Shown piece by piece: positions 1 to 8,589 of a stretch of DNA of 20,617 bases (within the stretch, counting starts at the first letter, position 1; each line of letters begins with the position of its first letter). The position numbers and the translations under genes were made by a program. Source of the DNA: Ichthyophthirius multifiliis. Taxonomy: Eukaryota > Ciliophora > Oligohymenophorea > Hymenostomatida. The notes under the pieces are model-generated. The model was not told where the DNA came from and ran no database searches. It worked only from the letters and a program-made list of their open reading frames with translations. The stretch lies in assembly GCF_000220395.1 (NCBI RefSeq), contig NW_004085934.1:1-20617 (forward strand). The letters are read 5' to 3'.

Positions 1-34
<34 letters not shown>
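1..34. repeat. (TA)17 dinucleotide tract
   Basis: Perfect TA repeat of 17 units, interrupted at 35 by a C. It reaches the window edge and may continue to the left. Confidence 0.95.
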
Positions 35-35
<1 letters not shown>

Positions 36-550
36 TTTATTTATATTTTTTTATATTAAATATCTTTTTATTTGTATTTTTTAATATTTTTTAATCTAAA
101 ATTTGATAAATTATATTCATTTTTAATATATATGTACTTTTAATTATATATAAAATAAATCAATACATAATTTATTTATTTTATTTAAGATTTATTACAT
201 ATTTTTAAATAATAAGTAATATTTTTTAAATTAAAATATATATATAAAAATAGTTTTAATTTTTTAAAAAAATATCTTTTTATTAATTAATTTTTGTATT
301 TATAAATATTAAATTAATTATTAATTTTATAAAAAAGATTTTTTAATATTTTTTTTATATAGTATAAATAAAAAAATATTAAAAATTATTAATTAAATAA
401 AAAAAAATATATTAATTATATATTAATAATAATATTATATTTAATAATAATATATATTTTATATTTATAAATATAATAATAATAATTATTTTATTGAAAA
501 TAATAAATAACAATAAAAAAAAAATATATAAAATAAAAATATTAATTTTA

Positions 551-613
551 TTAATAATAATAATTATAATAATAATAATAATTAATAATAATAATAATAA
601 TGATAATAATAAT
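551..613. repeat. Imperfect AAT/TAA trinucleotide repeat
   Basis: Runs of TAA and AAT units interrupted by ATT and one TGA. It lies in intergenic DNA. It resembles the TAA repeats that encode polyglutamine elsewhere in the window, but nothing suggests it is translated. Confidence 0.7.
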
Positions 614-1615
614 AAAATTATTAATTATAAAAATAATATAATAATAATATTAAAATAATTTTAATATTTTTATTTCAATTAATATTTTTATTTTTTAAAA
701 TTTTTATATATATAGTTATAATTTTTTTTTTTTATTATATTCATATTAATAAAATTTTTAATTAATTTTTTTTCTTATTATTAATTTAAAATTAATCTTT
801 AAATAATATAATTGATTTTAAAAATTTTATTTATTTATTAAAACATTATACAAAATATATTTATATATATTATTATTATCCCATAATATTTCTATTATTT
901 ATTTATTTACTATTTTATTATACAAATTTTAATAAATATATTTTACTTTTTTTTTATTTATAATTTTTTTATTTTTTTAAAAAATTTTTATAAATAATTT
1001 TTTTTAATTTTTTTTTAAAACTTTTATTATAAATTTTTACTTTTTTTTCTAAATTTTATATTTTGTTATAATCTTTTTTTTTGTATTTTTTTATATTGAC
1101 TCTTTTTTAAAGATATAATATCAGTTCTATTTCTGTCTTCTATATATATTTTAATTTAAAATTAATAAAATAGTTTTTATTTTTTATGTTTTATATATAT
1201 ATTAGATATTTTATTAATAAATGCTTAAAAGCTCTTTTTGAATAAATATTTTTTATTATATTTTTGTTTTTATATATTATATTTTAGTTTTATAATTTGA
1301 TTTATTAAAAATCACACATTATTTTATTTTATTATACGTTTTTTTTTATTTTTATTATTTAAAAAAAAAAAACTTGAATTATATTGTTTTATCTTATAAA
1401 ATATTTTTATATATAAATATTTTGTTTTGCTAATTTTTTTAAATAACTTATTTTTCATTAATTTAAGTAACTTAACTTTTTTTTTTAAATCAATTTAAAA
1501 AAAAAAAAAATTATTAAGTTATAAAAATAATTTAAACTATTTAATATTTTGTTTGTTTGTTTGAAAAAAAAAAACAAAACAAAAAAAAAACTAAAAATCA
1601 AAAAAAAAAAAAAAA

Positions 1616-2197
1616 ATGGAAAAAATAGAAACATTTCCAACAATATCATAATTTGTATGGAAAGGTGTAAATTCAAGTAAATTTAGTTTAGGAAATCGCA
1701 AGCATATACATCCATCAGATTCATTTAATAATTTTTAATAATTTTAATCATAAGTTGAGCCTTAAATAGGTAAAAAACATTATGAGCTACGTCCTTCAGA
1801 TTATATGGAATATAGACCTTAATGTAAAGTATTCCCTAATATAAGCAATAAAGAATCAAAAATAAGTGAATAACCTCTATAATTAAAATAAATGTGTTTT
1901 ATTCCACATAAAAGAAGTAAATAATTGGAATTTGGATTGAAAATGACTGCTAAGAAATTATTTGAATAGGTAAGTATTAAAAATAGATTAAAAACAGAAG
2001 AATTAAATAATAAAAAAAAAAGTGAAAGTATATAAAAACATCAAAGTGGATAAAAATTAACTTGTAAATAAAGAGAATTTTTGGAAGAATTTAAAGAATA
2101 TAAAAGGCAATTTGAAGAACTTGAAAATTGGGAATATAATACTTTAAAAATGTATAGTAAAGTCGATAAAAAATAAGATTAGAATGAATTTATTTGA
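1616..2197 (+). CDS. Hypothetical basic protein, 193 residues
   Basis: One uninterrupted ciliate-code frame of 193 codons from ATG 1616 to TGA 2195-2197, with many TAA and TAG glutamine codons. The start follows a run of about 20 A with a single T beyond it, the usual start context in this window, and base composition becomes clearly less AT-rich at the ATG. The protein is basic and hydrophilic, with no signal peptide or membrane segment. Its N-terminal half is rich in Ser, Pro and Gln and contains the stretch ELRPSDYMEYRP near residue 60. The last 60 residues are charged and helix-forming (REFLEEFKEYKRQFEELENW). I do not recognise the family and no intron is needed. It runs in the same direction as the next gene, 235 bases away. 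Coding is well supported; function is unknown. Confidence 0.7.
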
Positions 2198-2432
2198 TAA
2201 ATATAAATAAAAATATAGGAGAGGGGAATATTATTTATTTTAATTATTTTTTTTATTTTTTTTAATAATATATATATTAATATATTTTTTTTTTTTAATT
2301 ATAAAAAATTAAAACAAATTTTTAAAAATATGAAAACAAAAAATCTTAAATAAAATAATAAAAATATATATATATTTATTTTTTTTATAAAAAACAAAAA
2401 AAAACAAAGAAAAAAATAGATATATAAAAAAA

Positions 2433-3434
2433 ATGAATAAATACATCCGAAAAAAAAACTAAGAATTCGACTCTGGTTTTTTAAATGATAACCTATTTGA
2501 AATAAATATAAATAATATTCGATAATCTCCATTTAAATTATCATTAAATATATCACATTAAAATCCCGAAACACCTAATGAAGATGAATTCATAGTATAT
2601 GAAGAATAAAAACAAAAGAAATAAATAGAAGCGATACTAAGTTATAGATTTTAGAAAAATATTAGGCAAAAATTATATATTAATCCTCATTAAATTAGTA
2701 AATAATTGAAAATTTATAATAATAATAATGTTTTTTAGTTTCGGTTTTAACATTAGAATTATAAAATATAGAAAAAAGAAGAAAATAACAATAATTAATT
2801 TTTATTTTCTTTTTGGAAAAAAAGCCCTTTTTTTTTGTAAAAATATTCACTTTTTTTTAATAAAAATATGCCTTATTTAGACCTTTATTTTGAATTTTAA
2901 AATACTGCCAAAAATTAGGAAATTAAATATATGACTTCTTTTAGAATTAAAACATCTGTTTTTGCCAAAAAATTCATTTTGGAAGAAAATAGTTAGAAAA
3001 AGATAGGACTTTTAGAAAATATTTAAACTTATTATTTCATGAAAATCAACTATAGAGAATAATTAGAAGCTCTTTTAGCTATAAAAATGATCTAATAAAA
3101 TATAAAAAATAAGCTTTTTATTATAAAAAATGGTAATATGTAACTCCGATATACACATTTTGTGAATAATAAGGGGGAGGAGAATCTTGAAGAGACTAAT
3201 TTGGATATAAAAATTAAGGAAAAATCAAGAAATAGAATAGAGATGACTTATTTATATTAGATTAATGAATTTATTAATTTAAAAAATTATATTAATTCCA
3301 ATTATACGGTCGCTACTTAACTTTCTTATAAATTAAAGGAAAATTTTATGTTAACTTATTCTGCTTAAATTAATATTAATAATCTTAAATAAGGATAAAA
3401 TTATAAAGTTGGTTATGGTTTTTATATTAATTGA
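2433..3434 (+). CDS. Putative mitochondrial outer-membrane beta-barrel protein, 333 residues
   Basis: A single 333-codon frame from ATG 2433 (after an A-rich leader) to TGA 3432-3434 with no intron required. The first 130 residues are Asn/Gln-rich and look disordered, with no mitochondrial presequence. From about residue 145 the sequence alternates polar and hydrophobic residues in short stretches separated by charged turns, as in antiparallel beta-hairpins, and there is no long hydrophobic helix. The last residues read KVGYGFYIN. This fits the beta-signal of mitochondrial outer-membrane barrels (polar-x-Gly-x-x-hydrophobic-x-hydrophobic, K-V-G-Y-G-F-Y-I), one residue before the stop. Seen: the frame, alternation and terminal motif. 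Inferred: a divergent barrel such as a Tom40/porin-like or ciliate-specific channel. The stop lies 39 bases from the convergent stop of the La-like gene. Confidence 0.6.
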
Positions 3435-3473
3435 AATTTTTTTTTTTTATATGCATTTTTTTTTTTTCTAATT

Positions 3474-4498
3474 TCATTAATTATTTTTTATTTTTTTAAG
3501 GTTTTTTTTATCAAAATAATATTTACGGAAGTCATTTTATTTTTTCCATATATATTTCCAATATTTTTCTTATTGATTTTCGTCTATTATCTTTTCTAAT
3601 AAGTACTTTTAACCTTTTATTTCTAAAAAATTTATATCTAATTCTTTTTTTTATGTATTTTTTAACCTCAATAAGCATTCATTATTACTTAAAATACTCT
3701 CTTGATCCCCAAAATCACAAAAAGCATCAATTTTAGCTTATCTTAAAGCCAATAGAATATCTTTTTTGTTATTTTTTTATCTAAATTTTAAATTAAAAAC
3801 AAAGTATTTTCTTCTTTGATTTCTGGGACATTTTCGAAATTTTCATTTTGTTTCATTTTTTATTTTTGTTTTGAAATTTATTCTATATCCTTTTTTTTAG
3901 TTAATTATTTATGTATTTACTTAAATTCTTCCCATTCTTTTTTAGTTAAAATATTCAGTTATTATTAACCTTCATTTTGTTTTTTACATAAGGCCAAAAG
4001 TTAACAAGGAATGCTATTTTAGAGGGCTTTTTATGCCAATAAAGCCTCATTTTTATCCTAAAAATGTACAAAGCAATATCCTTTGGAAATATATGAAGAT
4101 TTTTTTTAAGGTAAGTCGATTTTTAAGACTTTAAATTTGTTAAATATTTAAAAAATAACCTGTTTAGTGGCTTATTTAGGAATAGGTTCTATATATAAGA
4201 TTTCTTCGTCTATTTCGGAAATACTTATAGGGTTTTTGGGGTATATTAGGTTTGTGTTTTACTCTAAAATTAAGTCTGAGGATAATTATAGAGATTCTTT
4301 TAAGATTTAAAGGTTATTTATGGGTAGGATTTGGGCTTATTGAAGTATTTTTTTTATTTAGTTAAAATTTAAGAATATTTTTAAAGGAATTTTGTTGTTG
4401 TTTTCTTTATATGTTTTTTAGAGATAACTGTCTGTTTTTATATTTTTTATGTAATATTCTATTTATTCTTTTAGTTAAATGTATATATTATTTATCAT
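3474..4498 (-). CDS. La-module + xRRM protein, LARP7 / telomerase p65-like (one-base frame break)
   Basis: Reads from ATG 4498 to TGA 3476-3474. Residues about 5-90 are a La motif (EQIEYYIKNIKTDSYL, then LPINNLQILKESL), which in the family holds RNA 3' UUU ends. Residues 98-170 are RRM1, with beta1 EILYIEPIP and RNP1 KGYCFVHF. A Lys/Gln-rich linker follows. From about 230 comes a C-terminal xRRM: beta1 TLFLIQNL, helix 1, an RNP3-like aromatic-x-Asp (F260-C-D262), an Arg-containing beta3 (CLLRLKN) and a long C-terminal helix (EKYWKYIWKK). La module plus xRRM is the layout of LARP7 and of the ciliate telomerase proteins p65 and p43. The frame breaks after codon 246 in a six-A run (3762-3767): upstream and downstream halves of the xRRM are in frames one base apart. 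Allowing for this, the product is 341 residues. A genuine La protein is the alternative. Neighbour across the spacer: the divergent kinase gene. Confidence 0.85.
3761..3767 (-). other. Frame break at A AAA AAG heptamer in xRRM
   Basis: On the minus strand the codons read ACA AAA AAG and the xRRM then continues one base back, at GAT ATT CTA. The heptamer A AAA AAG is a classical -1 slippery site, with the Gly/Asn-free K-K read before the shift and D247 after it. The simpler explanation is one A missing from the run in the assembly. Both give the same protein. Confidence 0.8.
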
Positions 4499-5347
4499 AA
4501 TTTTTTTATTTTGTTTTTATATATTATTTATTTTTATTAAACTTCTTTTTTAAAAAAAATTGTTTTAATTAATAATTAATAAAAAAATGAGATTTTTTTT
4601 TTATTAAATAATAAAATAGTTTTAAAATATCTAACAATAAATAAAATTTCTATTTTTTTATTATTGTATTAATAATATAATATGGAAAATAAAAATATTA
4701 ATTAATATATAAAAAACAATATTTATTAAATTTTTATTATATAAAGTAATATCTATTTATATTTAAAATATAAAAAATTTTAATATATTGACATAATATT
4801 ATATTTTAATATTATATATTAAAAATAAAAAGAAATATATATATAAATATAATTATATATATAAAATATATATTAATATATATAATAATATTTTTTATAT
4901 AAACTTTTTATTCAAAAATATTTTTTCGAATTATTTAAAATTAAATATACGTTTAAATTTTAATTTTATTTAACAAAATAAAAAAATTCGATATTTTATT
5001 TTTCTTAATTTTAATACTATTATTAAATTATTCCATTCAAAAAAATAAATAATCACTATTTAAAATAATATATAAATACTATAATTATTTTATATAGACA
5101 TAACTATTTTTTTTTTATCATATTTTAATAGAATAAAATAATAAAGTCTTTTATTTATATTTTTCTTTATATCAATCTTACAAAAAAAAAATTATTTAAA
5201 TAAAATAAACATAAACAAATGAATAAAAGTAATTTTTAAATATTAAAATTATATTTTTTTTCTTAACTTATAAAAAAAGTATTACCTATATATTTTTTTT
5301 TTAAAAAAAAAAAATTAATAAATAATTAAAGAAAAAAAAAAAAAAAA
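4499..5347. promoter_or_regulatory. Divergent AT-rich intergenic region
   Basis: This 849-base spacer separates the starts of the minus-strand La-like gene and the plus-strand kinase gene, so it should hold both promoters. It is nearly all A/T, with long T and A tracts and TA repeats (for example 4835-4890). The run of A at 5328-5347 abuts the kinase ATG. No specific binding motif, RNA gene or convincing coding frame was seen. Confidence 0.6.
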
Positions 5348-7713
5348 ATGAAAAGTTTCAAAGACACAACTTATTAAGCTAATAATAAAAAAAATCCAAT
5401 TATGTTGTTCCTTCATTCTTAAAAGATTCTAAATAACATAAAACGCCTCTATCATAACTTTTATACAAAAATCTAAATAACTTAAGTAATTAATAAGAAA
5501 TTTAACCATAAATAAAATAAAAATTGAACAATTTTTTCCAACAATAACAATAATAAACAAAAATTCAAAATAATTAAATAGAAAATCCTATATAAAGTAC
5601 AAACAAATACAGTTTCCATTAGCAATAATAAATATAATAACAAAACTAACTGTATAGTTATTCATAATAAAATTCACGAAAAGTGTCATAAAACTATGAA
5701 GCGAACTCTGGAAATGCTTACGAGAAGTTAAAATTATAAAAAAAAAACTCATAACCAGGAACAAACTAAGTTTAAATATAAAAAATTAACATTAGTGCAC
5801 TTATTAATCAATAGTAATAATAATAAAATAACCCATAGATCCTTAAAAATACACTAAATTTAACAAATAACAATGTGAATTCAATAAATAATACACCGTA
5901 AAATACAAGATAAATATTAAAATAATTCAATTAATAAAATTCGAATCAATAAAATTCGAATTAATAATCATTTTAAAAAGATTAAGGACAAAGTAATGAT
6001 GAAAAATAAAAGCCTATATCATTTCTTAATTATTTAATGTTTTAAGATATATATAATTAAGAATAAAAAGAAGAAAATTCATAAATAAAACATAAAAAAT
6101 GTATAAATATATATAAAAATATAAATACAAATATATTTAAATATATATAAATATTATTCATATATATATATTTATTTTTTTCTATAGAATTATCTATTTA
6201 AAACCCTATCTCTCATAGATAAACAAATTAAATTGTAATAAATTAAAAATAATTAGATTAAATTATTGGTTCTTATTAATAAATATAATAATAATAATAA
6301 TCAAAGTAAATTTCCAGTTTAAATAATTCATGTTATATGAAACAATAATATATTTAATAATAAACTTCTAGAAATATTTAAAATATGCAAAATTTTGAAA
6401 ATAATTTATCGTTTAATTTTAATGATAAAAGTAATGTTTTAATTGAAAATAATAATTTGGATGTTTCAAGAGAAAAATTTTAAATAGAAAAAAGTTAATT
6501 TAATTTCTATTTTATTATTGGAAAAGGTGGTTTTGGTAAAGTATGGAAAGTTGAAAATAGAAAATCCAGACAAATATTTGCTATGAAAGAAATGTCGAAA
6601 TCATTGTATTTTTTTTTTTTTTTTTAATAAATTAATTTAGTATAAAAAATGAATAAAATAATTTATATTTTTTTTTAAATAAAATATTTATTAATTATAA
6701 AATATATTATTTTAATTTTTAATAATTTTATTATTAATACTATAATAAAATAAGGGTCATAACCAAAAAATCTGTAAGCTCAGTAATGAATGAAAGAAAT
6801 TTATTAAGTATGCTAAAACATCCGTAATATTTTATTTTTTTTAGTTTTTTATATATAAAAAAAGATTTCTTGTAAATATGTAGTATGCATTCTAAGATAG
6901 AGATAATTTATATTTGGTAATGGATTTCATGGCAGGAGGTGATTTACGTTTTCATATAGGAAAATAAAGAAAGTTTAATGAAGAATAAACCAGTAAAATC
7001 ATAATAAAAGCCTTTTAAAAAAATAATAAAAAATAGAATTCTTTGTGACCAGTATATTTTTAGGATTAGAATATTTACACAAAAATAGTATTATCCATAG
7101 AGATATAAAGCCTGAAAATATAGTACTTGATGGCGATGGATATGTGAAAATAACTGACTTAGGAGTAGCTAGAATATGGAATCCTGATAATTAAAATGAT
7201 ACATCAGGAACTCCCTGGATATATGGGTATTTATATTAAAAAAAATAAAATCGAATAATGTTTTTATAAAGCCCCAGAAGTTATGTGTAGATAACCTCAT
7301 ACTTTTGCAGTCGATTACTATGCTTTAGGTGTTATTGCTTTTGAGTTTATGTTAGGAAGAGTTTTTTTAAAAAATATTTAGTAGTTTTAATTTTTTTAAA
7401 AAAATAATAATAGAGACCATATGTTGGAAGGTCTAGGTAAGAAATAAGGAATTAAATTTTAGCGAAAAAAGTTTAAATTAAAAAACATGAAATACCTGAT
7501 GGATGGAGCATAGAGGCAGCTGATTTTATAAATAAAGTATTTTACAAATTTATATTTATATAAAATATATTTTTTTCAAGATGATTGAAAGAAAACCAGC
7601 TTAAAGATTAGGGATAAATGGATCTGATGAAGTTAAAAATCACCCTTGGATTAAAAATTATCCTTGGCAAAAACTTTATAGAAAAGAGTTAAATGCTCCA
7701 TTTAAACCTGTAT

Positions 7714-7770
<57 letters not shown>

Positions 7771-8272
7771 AATTTATATAAATATATATATATATTGTAT
7801 AATTAATAATAATTTTATTTATAATTATTTATTTTTAATATTATTTATTTATATATATTATTTTACTTCATTTTTATTTTTAATTACTTTATTATATAAA
7901 AGTCCTAGTAAGATAATTTTGATTTTAAATAATAAATTTCTTAAGATGATGAATAAGATATTGAAGTTATTCAATAGAATGCTATTTTATTAAGAAAACC
8001 TTAAGTTTAAAGTATTTTTTTATTGAAATTTATATAAAATATTTTAAATATTACATAATATATAAAATAATATAGGTCTTTTTAAAGGATATAATTTAGA
8101 TAACTCATAATTTAATTAAGCTATTCCTTCAGAATATTCGAATTGTAATTCTAATATAAATAGATCTACTAATACTTCTATTAATAATAGTAAATAAAAT
8201 TACGTTGAAAATAATATGCTATTTAAAAATAATCAAAATAAATTTAATATTAATATAAATCCTACTGAGTGA
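5348..8272 (+). CDS. Serine/threonine protein kinase, AGC/YANK-like, Gln/Asn-rich N-terminus
   Basis: Ten exons: 5348-6100, 6188-6605, 6755-6823, 6865-6992, 7037-7226, 7272-7360, 7414-7536, 7581-7709, 7903-8011, 8076-8272; stop TGA 8270. With two one-base corrections (A run 5387-5394; G run at the exon 5 donor) the product is 734 residues. Residues 1-330 are Gln/Asn/Ser-rich and probably disordered. The kinase domain has GKGGFG (363-368), ATP-binding K385 (AMKEM), helix-C Glu in VMNERNLL, catalytic HRDIKPEN (H477-D479), D497-L-G in place of DFG, then APEV and DYYALGV. A tail resembling NAILLRK...SLFKGY follows. [11 protein letters not shown] and [14 protein letters not shown] place it with AGC/YANK (STK32)-like kinases. 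Introns are 41-193 bases and phase-consistent except the fifth. The start is the least certain part: ATG 6384, 45 residues before the glycine loop, would give a short form. Confidence 0.87.
5387..5394 (+). other. Frame break in A8 run near kinase start
   Basis: From ATG 5348 the frame meets TGA at 5525, whereas the coding-like frame that reaches the kinase domain ([16 protein letters not shown] onward) is one base back and has no in-frame upstream ATG within 300 bases. One extra A in this eight-A run joins them. No GT...AG intron in the interval repairs the frame. Confidence 0.6.
5932..5961 (+). repeat. Tandem 15-base coding repeat, two copies
   Basis: Two adjacent 15-base units, taataaaattcgaat and caataaaattcgaat, lie in the kinase N-terminal exon. 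Both encode Gln-Gln-Asn-Ser-Asn. They differ only in the first base, TAA versus CAA, which are synonymous in the ciliate code. Confidence 0.9.
7714..7767 (+). repeat. TA-dinucleotide tract inside kinase intron 8
   Basis: Long TA tract with one TTA interruption. It makes up a quarter of the 193-base intron 7710-7902, the longest intron in the gene. Length polymorphism would be expected. Confidence 0.9.
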
Positions 8273-8589
8273 ATTTCTATATCTAAATAATGAAAAAATA
8301 AATTTCTATTTATTATTTTAAAAAATAAATTATTTATTTATTTCTATTAAAAAGTATATACATACATTTTTTTTTAATGAAAAAATTTAAAACTTTTAAC
8401 TAAAAAAAAAAAAATGAAACATAAAAATATATTAATTTTTTATTTATTTATTTTTTTTTAAAAAAAAAAAAATTACTAATTTCCCTTAAAAAAATAAAAA
8501 AAATAAAGAAATAAATAAATAAACAAATACTTTTATTTATAAAAACAAACCTAAAATTCATTTTATTCCATTTAAAAATAAAATAAAAT
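8273..8589. other. AT-rich intergenic region, kinase to CFAP99
   Basis: This 317-base spacer contains T and A tracts only. An A-rich stretch leads into the CFAP99 start. No RNA gene or motif recognised. Confidence 0.6.

Larger units (their letters stand above)
1..1615. other. AT-rich intergenic region with simple repeats
   Basis: I see no gene here. The stretch opens with an uninterrupted TA dinucleotide tract and continues as A/T runs with AAT/TAA trinucleotide repeats. Open frames exist on both strands, but they carry little weight because TAA and TAG are sense codons in this code. No C4A2-type telomeric repeat is present, so the window edge is not a chromosome end. The last 120 bases become A-rich and lead into the ATG at 1616. 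No tRNA-like hairpins were recognised. Confidence 0.6.

Noticed and set aside
1-34. Chromosome end or telomere
   Set aside because: Only TA repeats are present; no C4A2/G4T2-type telomeric repeat is seen.
1485-2532. Phe-rich minus-strand ORFs at 1485-1676 and 2299-2532
   Set aside because: They are translations of poly-A leaders and the starts of plus-strand genes; composition is homopolymeric.
3781-3800. A 20-base GT...AG intron on the minus strand that would fix the p65-like frame
   Set aside because: Removing it would delete the beta1 strand LFLIQNL of the xRRM, and it is half the length of the shortest other intron seen (41 bases).
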